DNA of 64,000 nucleotides from Marinifilaceae bacterium (GTDB lineage Bacteria; Bacteroidota; Bacteroidia; Bacteroidales; Marinifilaceae): NCBI GenBank assembly GCA_025210485.1, contig JAOARN010000151.1, positions 1 to 64,000 of the forward strand, read 5' to 3'. Shown piece by piece: positions 48,968 to 58,271 of this stretch (position 1 is its first letter; each line of letters starts with the position of its first letter). The notes under the pieces were generated by a model. It saw only the letters and a program-made list of their open reading frames with translations, ran no database searches and was not told where the DNA came from. The position numbers and the translations under genes were made by a program.

Positions 48968-51889
48968 TTATTTTTTGTTTCTTAGTTTTGCTAAATAGTT
49001 AACTGAAGCTTGAGTCCTTATTTCCTTTAAAAGTAAATAGGATCGCTTACTATCTTTTAGTTTTACAAATTCTGTATCTTTGGCATTTAAGTCACCAAAA
49101 ATGATAGCATTGGATGGACAAGCTTGCTGACATGCTGTTTGAATATCATTTTCATTCAATTTCCTATTTTCCAATTTAGCCTTTAATTTTCCCTCTTGAA
49201 TACGTTGAATACACATTGAGCATTTTTCAATAACTCCTTTCGACCTGACCGTCACATCTGGATTAAGACACATTCGTCTCAAATCTGTAGTCATATTCAG
49301 ATCATCATGTAAATTATAAGCTAGCGAATCGGCTCCTGTGTAATCAAACCAATTGAATCGACGAACCTTATATGGACAATTATTATTACAATACCTTGTT
49401 CCAATACATCTGTTGTATGCCATTTGATTCAGCCCTTCCTTACTATGATTAGTAGCAGCTACAGGACATACATTTTCACATGGAGCATTATTGCAATGCT
49501 GACACATCAGTGGCTGAAACACCATTCCTTCTTTTGTGTAATATCTATCGATTCGCAACCATGACATTTCATGTGATCTAGCAACTTCGGTTCTACCAAC
49601 GACCGGAATATTGTTTTCCACCTGACAAGCTACACTGCATGCACCACAACCTATACATTTATTTAAATCTACAACCAAACCCCAATTATGTTTTTCATAA
49701 TCGTGATCTTTGTATATCTTAGATTCCTCCATTTCCACTTCGTGATGATATAGATGAATATCATCTTTTAAATAATCTGTATATTTTATTGTCTTGGAAG
49801 GTTCTCTACCTATATCAGTATTTTGAATTTGGGTTTGAGCAAATTTATATTTCTTTCCAGTTGGTATTATTTCAATCTCACCACAAGTAAAATCAATATG
49901 CCCATCGGTATTAATAAAACTAGAGGCGGACTGACCACATTTTTTATCAGCTATACCTGCAACAGATTTCCCATATCCAAATGCAATAGCAAAGCTATCG
50001 TTTGCCGTATGTTGACAGACATATATTGGAACCTCAACATAATAGTTATCCGACTTTTTCTTCAATTTTACTACATCACCAGTATTCAATGATTTTCTAT
50101 TAGCATAATGTGATGAACATATTAAAAAATTATCCCAACTTATTTTGGATATAGGATCTGGAAGCTCTTGCAACCAGGCATTATTCGAGAGTTTTGCATT
50201 GTATATCTTATAGTCAAAATATACTTGCAATTCCAAATTGCTATTAAATTTATAATTAATAATAGGGTCAATATAATCTAGAATATTTATTTTATTTAAC
50301 TTTACAGGATTCGTATATTCATCCAAAACATAATCAATAAAACCTTTCTGAAGTAGCTTCTTCCAAAATTCAAAGAAACTTGAATATCCTTTTATTTCAG
50401 GATATATGATATTTTTCCATCTATTTTTTAAATAAGTATAATACGAATCAGTTTGTCCCATCCATTTCAAAAGACTATCCTCAAACTGCCTAGTATTTCT
50501 GAGAGCTTTAATACATGGTTGCATTATAGATATGTTTCCTGAAATTGCAGATACATCACCCCATGATTCTAAGTAATGATTAATCGGAGCAGTATAATTA
50601 CATAATTCAGAACTCTCATTAGGTTTTTCATGCATAGATATCCTCAAAGGAATATTCTTAAACCTAGCAATAGTTTCATTAGAAGCATCAGTATCATATA
50701 TTGGATTTATATCATACATAATGATAGCATCAAAATTCTTAGTTCGAATCAACTCTTTTAATTGAGAAAAGTTTTTATCATCAGAAAAGTTGAGATTTTG
50801 AGATTTAGAGAAATCTATAGTATTGCCAATATTTTTTAATTCATAATTTATTATATTACACAATAGCTGACAGTTCAAATCATTATGTCCACAAACGACA
50901 ATTGATTTTGTCTTATTCATGAATAATTGGCTAGCTATTTTTAATATATATTTAGGAGTTTTACGAATAAAGAATTTATTCTTTCCTTTTAGGCTTAATA
51001 TCTCATTATATAACTGCAATAACAATAGCTTTATGTGAGATGGTTTTGCTTTATATCTATAGTCTGCGCTAGCTCCTGTTAAACTTAATCGTGACTCTAT
51101 TTGATAATGAGTAGGGTATGAATATAAACCTATATTTTTTGTCTTATTTTCTTCATATAATTTAGCAGCACGTACAGGACTTCCCCAGTTTCCAAGAAAA
51201 TCTGCATCAAAACTGACAATATACTCAGCCTTAGAGAAATCATATTCAGGAATATATGGTTTAGAAAAACATAGCTCATTTGCCTCTATCATTGCAGAAT
51301 GTGAATTGATATTATATTGATACCATTCGGCTCCAAATTGATTTTTAAACTCTTGGATAAGGCTTTTGGTAGATGGGCTTGAAATTGGAGGAGTTACTAA
51401 CAGTATATTTCCATTATTTGACTTTATTCTCTTAAGTTTTTGAATTATTTCGCTATCAAGCTCATCCCATGTAAGTTCTTTAAAACTATTTGCAGGTTTT
51501 TTAAATCTACTATTATCATACAAATCTAGAACAGAAGCCTGCATTCTAGCATTTGTACCCTGACAGTAATTTGATAAATCATTTACTTCTATCTTTATTG
51601 GTCTGCCTTCCCTAGTTTTTACAAGCACAGGGGCATATTCGTTCCCATTTATATACGAACTTGCAAAATAATTAGCTTTACCAATATTGATATGTTCAGG
51701 TTGAATAATATATGGAATAGCTTTTTTAACATGATTTTCACAACTTGAAAGCACTGTTCCAATAGCAAAACTATAACCAAACAATTTCAAAAAATCTCGT
51801 CGATTAGATTTTAAATCCTTATCCGATTTAATATTTTCGAAAAGCTTAACTAATGCATTATTTGATTTACTATTATTACTTTGACTCAT
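48968..51889 (-). CDS. actB: Alternative complex III iron-sulfur subunit ActB
   Basis: A 973-residue protein. The twin-arginine signal RRDFLK is at residues 30-35, so it is exported by the Tat route and faces the periplasm. Residues about 50-720 resemble a molybdopterin oxidoreductase domain that, as in other ActB, lacks a bound cofactor. The last 250 residues are an iron-sulfur domain: CIGCGACSVACQ, CQHCNNAPCENVCP, CIGTRYCNNNCP and CSMCIQRIQ...CQQACP, giving three [4Fe-4S] and probably one [3Fe-4S] cluster. It links ActC quinol oxidation to the haems of ActA. 45 bp after actA. Confidence 0.92.
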   Translation of the reverse strand: MSQSNNSKSNNALVKLFENIKSDKDLKSNRRDFLKLFGYSFAIGTVLSSCENHVKKAIPYIIQPEHINIGKANYFASSYINGNEYAPVLVKTREGRPIKIEVNDLSNYCQGTNARMQASVLDLYDNSRFKKPANSFKELTWDELDSEIIQKLKRIKSNNGNILLVTPPISSPSTKSLIQEFKNQFGAEWYQYNINSHSAMIEANELCFSKPYIPEYDFSKAEYIVSFDADFLGNWGSPVRAAKLYEENKTKNIGLYSYPTHYQIESRLSLTGASADYRYKAKPSHIKLLLLQLYNEILSLKGKNKFFIRKTPKYILKIASQLFMNKTKSIVVCGHNDLNCQLLCNIINYELKNIGNTIDFSKSQNLNFSDDKNFSQLKELIRTKNFDAIIMYDINPIYDTDASNETIARFKNIPLRISMHEKPNESSELCNYTAPINHYLESWGDVSAISGNISIMQPCIKALRNTRQFEDSLLKWMGQTDSYYTYLKNRWKNIIYPEIKGYSSFFEFWKKLLQKGFIDYVLDEYTNPVKLNKINILDYIDPIINYKFNSNLELQVYFDYKIYNAKLSNNAWLQELPDPISKISWDNFLICSSHYANRKSLNTGDVVKLKKKSDNYYVEVPIYVCQHTANDSFAIAFGYGKSVAGIADKKCGQSASSFINTDGHIDFTCGEIEIIPTGKKYKFAQTQIQNTDIGREPSKTIKYTDYLKDDIHLYHHEVEMEESKIYKDHDYEKHNWGLVVDLNKCIGCGACSVACQVENNIPVVGRTEVARSHEMSWLRIDRYYTKEGMVFQPLMCQHCNNAPCENVCPVAATNHSKEGLNQMAYNRCIGTRYCNNNCPYKVRRFNWFDYTGADSLAYNLHDDLNMTTDLRRMCLNPDVTVRSKGVIEKCSMCIQRIQEGKLKAKLENRKLNENDIQTACQQACPSNAIIFGDLNAKDTEFVKLKDSKRSYLLLKEIRTQASVNYLAKLRNKK

Positions 51890-51934
51890 CTCTACAAATA
51901 GCTTTATGATGTATTATTTTTTTCTGGTTTCTCA

Positions 51935-53017
51935 CTAATAATGGCATTTGGAACAATCTCGCCCCCCTTGATCAGCCACAGATTTATTATTGCTGTTAAT
52001 ATCAAATTCCTTATAATATCCATTGTGTACATTAACATTTCTCTCCTTATGACAATCAATACACCAACCCATAGATAAAGGACTAATCTGCTTTTGTATA
52101 TGTTGATTCTGAACGTCACCATGGCATTCGGTACAATCCAATCCTGCAATATTAACATGTTGTGAATGATTAAAATACACATGGTCTGGTAAGGAGTGAA
52201 TTCTATTCCACTTTGTATGTTTATGTTCAGTGATATATTTATGAATCTTGTCAATTTCAAACTTACCGCTCATACCACCCTCTCGTACAACCGTATGGCA
52301 GTTTAGACAAAGATTTGTATGAGGAATAGTAGCTGATTTAGAATCATCAACACTGTGGTGGCAATATTGACAATCTAATTTATTTTGCTGAACATGTATT
52401 TTATGGGAGAATTTAATAGGCTGGTCTGGAGCATAATACTGAGACAAACCCATGTTTGATGCTTGTAAATAAATAGTGTGAGATAAATATGCTGATGCAG
52501 CAATTATACTTACAGACATTAAGGACCTAAGAATAATATTCTGTTTCTTTACTATTACAAAAACAGAAACAAAAATCAAAATAAGAGAAAATAGTAATTT
52601 AATTAATGTAAAATAAGATTTGCGAGTATTAACATTCGACTTATCAACAGAAAGAATATATGATTTAATATATTTGATTTCATTTTCATCCAAACTAATA
52701 TCAGAATGTAATTTTATAAAAAGCTCTCCACTAGGATTACTAAATTTGCTAGCCAAATCATAGTCTGAATCAGATTTTATTTTGTTTTGCAGTTCAAAAA
52801 TGGATGGTGCCCAATTTATATTCACTGTTGGCTTTATATTGTGACATTCTATACAAGCATTATAGCTTTTGCCCTCAACTGTAAAACCTTTAAAAATACG
52901 TTCTCCTTTTCTCTGATCATTAAGAAAATCATTCTCTTTTGAAGCAGAACAGATATTACTGAAAAATATAAATATTAAAAAAACAATCCCGTAGAATAAA
53001 CTTTTATAACTCCTCAT
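51935..53017 (-). CDS. actA: Alternative complex III multihaem cytochrome c subunit ActA
   Basis: A 360-residue protein with an N-terminal signal (MRSYKSLFYGIVFLIFIFF) and six haem c motifs: CIECH, CQYCH, CLNCH, CTECH, CIDCH and CSKCH, the last only two residues from the C-terminus. The first haem is in a separate N-terminal domain, followed by two membrane helices (about 135-175), then the five-haem domain. This hexahaem type is known from Bacteroidota. It is the first gene of the operon and passes electrons to a periplasmic acceptor. Maturation needs a cytochrome c assembly system not in the window. Confidence 0.92.
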   Translation of the reverse strand: MRSYKSLFYGIVFLIFIFFSNICSASKENDFLNDQRKGERIFKGFTVEGKSYNACIECHNIKPTVNINWAPSIFELQNKIKSDSDYDLASKFSNPSGELFIKLHSDISLDENEIKYIKSYILSVDKSNVNTRKSYFTLIKLLFSLILIFVSVFVIVKKQNIILRSLMSVSIIAASAYLSHTIYLQASNMGLSQYYAPDQPIKFSHKIHVQQNKLDCQYCHHSVDDSKSATIPHTNLCLNCHTVVREGGMSGKFEIDKIHKYITEHKHTKWNRIHSLPDHVYFNHSQHVNIAGLDCTECHGDVQNQHIQKQISPLSMGWCIDCHKERNVNVHNGYYKEFDINSNNKSVADQGGRDCSKCHY

Positions 53018-53297
53018 TACTTAATATTATTTTAAAGCAGTGTATATAATTTTATGGAATAATTATCTCCGACTCTATTGAAGAATTATAAGTCTTCGAT
53101 AGAAAAATAATTAACTATAATCTGAGGTGTTATAGAATGATATTATCTGTATAATTAGACTTCAAAAATCTAACTCAAGACAATAATTTATCTTTAATAT
53201 AAATTTAAAAATGAGGTGGTATATCAAATATACTATTTTTTTTTATTTAATAAAATAATACTTATCGAATTTTAGAATAAATAAAACAATGATAAAA
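53018..53297. promoter_or_regulatory. Presumed promoter region of the act operon
   Basis: 280 bp of AT-rich sequence upstream of actA, between it and the lolA/gldB terminator. It must contain the act operon promoter, but no exact TAnnTTTG match could be fixed. Confidence 0.35.
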
Positions 53298-53343
53298 CAA
53301 AAGCTCATACAATAAGTTAAGACACTTATTATACGAGCTTTTG
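53298..53343 (-). terminator. Terminator of the gldB-lolA unit
   Basis: On minus, AAAAGCTCGTATAATAAGT pairs with ACTTATTGTATGAGCTTTT around a six-base loop, with one mismatch in a 19-bp stem. It is 22 bp after the LolA-like stop codon. Confidence 0.88.
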
Positions 53344-53365
53344 TTTATTTTTATTTAACATTTTG

Positions 53366-54007
53366 TTATCTCATATCAATAACTTCAACGTCAGGATAGG
53401 CATTCACATTAAACAAGAATCTTTCATCTGGATATATGTGATTTGGAACAAATTTAGTTAATCGAATAGTAATAATATTACCATCATCACCAAAATAAAC
53501 AAGTTTTTTAATCGTTTTTGTTCTCATATCCACCCTGATTTTGATCTTACTAAAATCTACGTCATTATCTTCGGTTGGAATAAGTTCAATAACATCTATC
53601 AAACCATCCTTTTTTATATACTTTGATTTAAAACCTTTTTCATAGATTGAGAATATAGTTGCTGGATTCATCATAGCATCTTCGCCATCTTCATCGTCAG
53701 GAATACTAATATTAACCTCCTCTGTTTCCTTCATGTAGGTGTAAAGATTAGTACCATCAAAATAAGTTTCAGCACCCATAAACTCGAGTGAATACTTATT
53801 ACCCTTAATTATTATTTTTCCATTAGAACTTTCTTTGATATCCTCCTCCTTGTTATCTAAGGTAAATACAAAATTTGCAGTAATTGAACTATGTTTTTTA
53901 TTATGTATAGACAATTTATTTAATATCGATTTCGATTTATCGACCTGCTGCGCATTAGTATTTATGCCAAGAAATAAAAGTATAGCTATTAATAAATTCA
54001 ATTTCAT
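53366..54007 (-). CDS. LolA-like periplasmic lipoprotein carrier protein
   Basis: About 213 residues from MKLNLLIAILLFLGIN at 54007; the frame extends 17 codons upstream but the signal peptide begins there. Cleavage is expected after NTNA. The mature part has the LolA-type start (ILNKLSIHNKKHSSITANFVFTL), KGNKYSLEFMGAETYFDGTNLYTYMKE, and a late FSKIKIRVDMRTKTIKKLVYF. LolA proteins ferry lipoproteins from the inner to the outer membrane. It is co-directional with the GldB homologue, 84 bp downstream of it. Bacteroidota have several LolA-like paralogues, so this may not be the main carrier. Confidence 0.8.
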   Translation of the reverse strand: MKLNLLIAILLFLGINTNAQQVDKSKSILNKLSIHNKKHSSITANFVFTLDNKEEDIKESSNGKIIIKGNKYSLEFMGAETYFDGTNLYTYMKETEEVNISIPDDEDGEDAMMNPATIFSIYEKGFKSKYIKKDGLIDVIELIPTEDNDVDFSKIKIRVDMRTKTIKKLVYFGDDGNIITIRLTKFVPNHIYPDERFLFNVNAYPDVEVIDMR

Positions 54008-54091
54008 GTTTGTAGGTTTTATGTTATGTATTTTATTCAAAAGTTTATTTGTTTTCAATAATTGTGCCAGACAAATTAATTAATCTAGCAA

Positions 54092-55099
54092 TCAAGATGG
54101 ATTATATCCAGAATCACGAAGAATTTTTTCGTAGTCATTCTCCTTCAAAAAATCAATTAATTCAATATTCGGATTTTGCTCAAAATAAGCCTGAACTATC
54201 TTTAAGCCTATCCACTCTCCTATTCTGGCAGGTGATTCACGTGGTAATCCCCGTGTAAAAGGACCAGGACTAAGGTATCTTGAAATAATGTATCCTTCGG
54301 TAGTAAAAAGCTCTTTATTTTCGATAATATAACCCCATATTTGAGCTTCATTATCTTCACACCATTTATGCTGAGTGTCTGAAAACTTAAGTAAGTCTGA
54401 TTCCAATTTGCTAGGAAAAACCATTGACATCAGGTATCGAATTTTCCCTTTATAAATAAAATTACTAACAAGATTTTCAGACTTAGGATTAAAATCATTT
54501 TCCCCAACAAGATATGATTCCATAATATCAGCTGCTATATTTTCTTTTGTCATATATTTTCTTGCATACAAGGGAGTTGCTAACCTTGAATAAAAAATAT
54601 GATTACTGCCAAGATACTTATCCAAAGACAAACCCAAATACTTGTCAGACAATACAACATTCTGATTGAATCCGGAAATTTGAGTAAAGAACTGAGGTAA
54701 ATTAGTAATTTTAGGAATATAATACTTCAGATATTTAAATGAAAGAGTCAACTCATCCTGCAATTGATTCAAACTAGGAAAACTGTCCGCAACTGATTGA
54801 TAAACCTCATTCATTGTTGTATCACTCACAAATTTGTTATATAAATATGGAAAATTTGGATTATTAATATCTCCAAGCATGATTACCTTATTACTATATA
54901 ATTGCATCAAATTTGGGTATCTCCTACAAAGTGCATCTAATTTTAGAGAATCATTTGCAGAAAATACCATTGAATCTAATCTTATAAATTTAATATCTAA
55001 ATCAATATTAGAGACATCAGGAATTTTTTTTCTAGATAAATTGCAAGAGCAAATCGACAGTGTTAATAATGAAATTAAAATTGTTCTATTAAGTTTCAT
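54092..55099 (-). CDS. gldB: GldB family gliding-motility lipoprotein homologue
   Basis: A 335-residue lipoprotein: signal with lipobox ISICSC (Cys about 19). KFIRLDSMVFSAN, then YPNLMQLYSNKVIMLGD and the strong motif PGPFTRGLPRESPARIGEWIGLKIVQAYFE near the C-terminus are GldB features. In gliding Bacteroidota GldB is needed for motility and the associated type IX secretion machinery, but homologues are also kept in non-gliding species. It is the first gene of a two-gene unit with the LolA-like protein. No other gld or por genes are in view. Confidence 0.82.
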   Translation of the reverse strand: MKLNRTILISLLTLSICSCNLSRKKIPDVSNIDLDIKFIRLDSMVFSANDSLKLDALCRRYPNLMQLYSNKVIMLGDINNPNFPYLYNKFVSDTTMNEVYQSVADSFPSLNQLQDELTLSFKYLKYYIPKITNLPQFFTQISGFNQNVVLSDKYLGLSLDKYLGSNHIFYSRLATPLYARKYMTKENIAADIMESYLVGENDFNPKSENLVSNFIYKGKIRYLMSMVFPSKLESDLLKFSDTQHKWCEDNEAQIWGYIIENKELFTTEGYIISRYLSPGPFTRGLPRESPARIGEWIGLKIVQAYFEQNPNIELIDFLKENDYEKILRDSGYNPS

Positions 55100-55203
55100 A
55101 TGTTCAATTTTTTATAATACAACAAAAATAAAAATAGTATGCATTATAATAATATATGTTTAGTTTTTTTTCAATTATTATTCTAATTTATGAAAATTTA
55201 GGC

Positions 55204-55233
55204 AAAAAAAAAGAGTCCTGTAAAACAGAACTC
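55204..55233 (-). terminator. Terminator of rpmH
   Basis: GAGTTCTGT / ACAGGACTC (one mismatch) with a TTT loop, followed on minus by a long T-run, lies about 58 bp after the rpmH stop codon. Confidence 0.85.
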
Positions 55234-55290
55234 CTAATACGTTTTAAATAACGTAAATATCTTAAGCATTAAGATAAGGTATATGCTAAA

Positions 55291-55449
55291 TTAAGCTTTG
55301 TGTCTACGTTCGCTAGATACGCTTAATTTTTTTCTACCTTTAGCACGTCTTCTTGATAATACAGCTCTACCGCTTACTGAAGACATTCTCTCTCTGAAAC
55401 CATGCTTGTTTCTTCTCTTTCTATTTGATGGTTGAAATGTTCTTTTCAT
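55291..55449 (-). CDS. rpmH: 50S ribosomal protein L34
   Basis: A 52-residue, very basic protein beginning [20 protein letters not shown] and ending [20 protein letters not shown], unmistakably L34. The stop is TAA (complement of TTA at 55291-55293) and the ATG is at 55449. L34 is a late-assembling protein of the large ribosomal subunit. It stands alone: rnpA, dnaA or yidC neighbours are not present. The start is fixed by the conserved MKRT(F/Y)QPS. Confidence 0.97.
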   Translation of the reverse strand: MKRTFQPSNRKRRNKHGFRERMSSVSGRAVLSRRRAKGRKKLSVSSERRHKA

Positions 55450-55939
55450 CTCTATTGATTTATCTTATTAGAATAATTTATTTTCCATTATTTGGAGTGC
55501 AAATATAAACATTAGCATCCAATTAACAAATAATTGAACGCATATTATTTTATTTTTTTATTGACTGTAAACTAAACTAGTATATCAAAAAATACATAAT
55601 ATTTTACTTACGCTACAAATATAATATTTTAGATTATCTTAATCTTATTAAATTCTATTTTTTGCATATAAAGTTTTTAAAACTTACAATAAATCTAATG
55701 CATAAAAATAGGGCTTGCAACGCAAGCCCTTCCCAACATAAAGTTAAACACTACAACCTTAGCCTATAAAAACTAAAATCTTAGTTAGTCTGTGTAATAA
55801 CAATTCCTAATTTATAACAACATAATAAATATACAAATGTGTATCTTTTATTCCCTTATTAAATCGATTGCAATATACTAAAGTTTTAGTAATACAACTA
55901 GCTTTATAGTTAAAATATTTAAATTTTTTTAATGTTTTT
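55450..55939. other. Intergenic region between rpmH and the M56 peptidase gene
   Basis: About 490 bp. Apart from the terminator hairpin annotated at 55703-55730 it holds AT-rich sequence and the probable rpmH promoter. No gene was found. Confidence 0.4.
55703..55730 (-). terminator. Probable terminator of the blaI-blaR1-type operon
   Basis: AGGGCTTGC-AAC-GCAAGCCCT forms a perfect GC-rich 9-bp stem, followed on minus by TATTTTTATG. It is about 210 bp downstream of the peptidase stop codon, so a long 3' UTR is implied. Confidence 0.65.
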
Positions 55940-57736
55940 TTATTGTATTGCAAATCGTATTGGCACAGTGAAACTTACCGCTACATTTTTACCATTCTGC
56001 CTACCTGGAATCCAGTTAGGCATGGCATTGATTACCCTTAAAGCCTCCTTATCCAAGTCCACGTTTACCCCCTTCAATACTCTTGCATTACTAATTTCTC
56101 CAATCTCGTTTACAAAAAAGCGAATATATACTACTCCTTGATAGCCTTGTTCCGCTGCAAAACCAGGATATTTAAGATTATCTTTAATATAAGATCTAAG
56201 CCCTTGCAAACCTCCACTAAATCGAGGAAGCTCGCTTAAGAATTTATTTTTCATAAGATTTCTATGAGCATAATTTTCTACTCCATTCAAAGGGCTATCT
56301 TCTTTTACCTTTTTATATATAGGCTGAGAATCATTTGCAGGTTTTATAGCACCTGACTTGGCAACAAAAACTAGAGGAACAGTATAAGAAACCCTAACAG
56401 GGATACCATTTATCTTTCCAGGAGTCCATTTAGGCATTGACTTAACAACCCTGATAGCCTCTTTGTTCATTTTATAATTACTCCCCTTAACGACAATTGG
56501 GTTAATAACCTTTCCATTTTCACTAACTGTAAAGTCAACAACAACACGAGTATTTTTATTACAATCTATTTTATCATAATTGATATTCGAAGCCAAAAAA
56601 TGATTCATAGCATTCACTCCTCCGACGTACTCAGGCATTTCATCAGCAATTGAATAAGCTGCCTTTATACTCATACTTGTTTTATGTTCCAGACTTGCAA
56701 TTCCCTTTGCAGATTGACCTGAAAAGCCAACTTCATTTGGATATTCGTAATTTTCGAGAAAATTCAGTTTATTTATATTTGCCTTAAACCAACTAGGAAT
56801 AACATTCGCACTATCATGTTTATGCTCAACAGTAAAAGCAAATGCAGATAATAAAAAGACAGAAATAGGAAGAACCATTATCAATTTTACTAATGCTAAC
56901 TTTGGAGTTTTCAATCTTCCAAGCATTAAAAGTCTTTTCTTTATAGAAGACTTTCCAAAACCACTTACTAAATCAATTAGCTGCATACCTGCAACTCTAT
57001 TTAGTATATGTATTTTATAATGATTTGGATTATCTATCTTTTTAACAACATAATTATCCGCTAAATACTCATGTATCTCACTCAATGAGAATTTATAGAA
57101 CCAAACAAATGGGTTCAACCATGTTATTGCAATTAGTAATTCGGATACAATTATATCAAGGGAGTGTAATTGTTTGATATGTCCGCACTCATGTGTTATT
57201 ATTTCCCAACTTCCATCGCTTTCGAGATCAATTTCAGAAATAAATATTTTATTAAAAAAAGCAAAAGTTGGCATATCTCCATCAAGAACATATAGAGTAA
57301 CTCCATACTTCTTTGTCTTTCTGCATTTTTTACTCAACACATATATACTATACAAATTGCGAAAAAATCTTGAAACTAATACAAACACCACCAATAGATA
57401 TACTATCAAAAAATAATGATACCAATGTAGATTTTGATTAATATTTGCCTTAACCTCCACCTCATCAAGCAGGCTAGTATTTACATAGGAATTAGCAGTA
57501 AACAATAAATCACCAACTTGATCAATTATTCCATTTACTTCAGTTCCGATATACACATAATGAATATCGATAGATGGAATAACAAATGAAAACACGAGAC
57601 TAAACAATAAATAAAATCGATTAAGATTAAAAAAGGTATCCTTTTTCAGAAAAAACCAGTATAACATGTAGAAAAAAATCATACATATACTAGTCTGAGT
57701 TAAATATATGAGAATACCTATCTCGGTCATAATCAA
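55940..57736 (-). CDS. M56 (BlaR1/MecR1-like) metallopeptidase with two TonB C-terminal domains
   Basis: A 598-residue membrane protein. The N-terminal half has about four helices and the gluzincin motif HECGH (182-186) in ITHECGHIKQLHSLD, the zinc protease of BlaR1-type receptors. Instead of a penicillin-binding sensor, the periplasmic half carries two TonB C-terminal domains: about 370-465 (PEYVGGVNAMNHFL ... SMPKWTPGKINGIPVRVSYTVPL) and about 510-598 (LPRFSGGLQGLRSYI ... AMPNWIPGRQNGKNVAVSFTVPI). It is 18 bp after a BlaI-type repressor, its likely cleavage target. The start could be the second Met at 57730. The signal sensed and any TonB-box partner are unknown. Confidence 0.85.
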   Translation of the reverse strand: MIMTEIGILIYLTQTSICMIFFYMLYWFFLKKDTFFNLNRFYLLFSLVFSFVIPSIDIHYVYIGTEVNGIIDQVGDLLFTANSYVNTSLLDEVEVKANINQNLHWYHYFLIVYLLVVFVLVSRFFRNLYSIYVLSKKCRKTKKYGVTLYVLDGDMPTFAFFNKIFISEIDLESDGSWEIITHECGHIKQLHSLDIIVSELLIAITWLNPFVWFYKFSLSEIHEYLADNYVVKKIDNPNHYKIHILNRVAGMQLIDLVSGFGKSSIKKRLLMLGRLKTPKLALVKLIMVLPISVFLLSAFAFTVEHKHDSANVIPSWFKANINKLNFLENYEYPNEVGFSGQSAKGIASLEHKTSMSIKAAYSIADEMPEYVGGVNAMNHFLASNINYDKIDCNKNTRVVVDFTVSENGKVINPIVVKGSNYKMNKEAIRVVKSMPKWTPGKINGIPVRVSYTVPLVFVAKSGAIKPANDSQPIYKKVKEDSPLNGVENYAHRNLMKNKFLSELPRFSGGLQGLRSYIKDNLKYPGFAAEQGYQGVVYIRFFVNEIGEISNARVLKGVNVDLDKEALRVINAMPNWIPGRQNGKNVAVSFTVPIRFAIQ

Positions 57737-57754
57737 TTAAATTGTTTAATATTC

Positions 57755-58129
57755 TTATTTTTTTTGTTTTTGAATTTGCTCTTCCACAAGTTGTTTAAGT
57801 TCTTCTAACTCATTTAAACTAACCTGTTCGTCTTTTGCGAAAAATGAAACCATATCTCTGTAAGAATTAGAGAAATAATTACGAACAAATCCTTTCATAA
57901 ATTTCTTAGTATAATCTTTTTTATCAATCAATGGATAATACTGATGACTTTTTCCAAAAGCTAAATGCCCAACAAAATTCTTTCTTTCAAGAATCCTAAC
58001 AATTGTTGATACCGTGTTATATGCTGGTTTAGGAGCTGGTAACTTATCAATAATATCTTTTACGAAAGCCTTTCCAAGACTCCATAAAATTTGCATTATT
58101 TGTTCTTCTGCTTTAGTAAGTTCTTTCAT
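57755..58129 (-). CDS. BlaI/MecI/CopY family winged-helix repressor
   Basis: A 124-residue regulator opening with MKELTKAEEQIMQILWSLGKAFVKDII, the standard BlaI family start. The recognition-helix part is YNTVSTIVRILERKNFVGH. The C-terminal dimerisation helix is FFAKDEQVSLNELEELKQLVEEQIQ. Such repressors bind a palindrome over their own promoter and are inactivated by cleavage when the partner M56 protease senses a signal. A candidate operator is at 58153-58166. The target genes probably include its own operon. Confidence 0.9.
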   Translation of the reverse strand: MKELTKAEEQIMQILWSLGKAFVKDIIDKLPAPKPAYNTVSTIVRILERKNFVGHLAFGKSHQYYPLIDKKDYTKKFMKGFVRNYFSNSYRDMVSFFAKDEQVSLNELEELKQLVEEQIQKQKK

Positions 58130-58152
58130 TATGTTTTGTTTTTATTCTTTAA

Positions 58153-58166
58153 AACACAAAAGTGTT
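58153..58166. promoter_or_regulatory. Candidate BlaI-type operator
   Basis: A perfect palindrome AACAC-AAAA-GTGTT lies 23 bp upstream of the repressor ATG, where autoregulation would be expected. It does not match the canonical TACA/TGTA operator exactly, so binding is a hypothesis. Confidence 0.4.
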
Positions 58167-58271
58167 AATAACTGCTATTATCTCCCAAAGTTACCAATAC
58201 TAATAACCAATAACAACAGCAATACAATATAATTAAACAAAGCAACTATATATCAAAAACTTAAAACTGAG

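Noticed and set aside
51904-52260. 118-codon open frame on minus overlapping the end of actA
   Set aside because: Out-of-frame shadow; actA carries six haem motifs over the same stretch.
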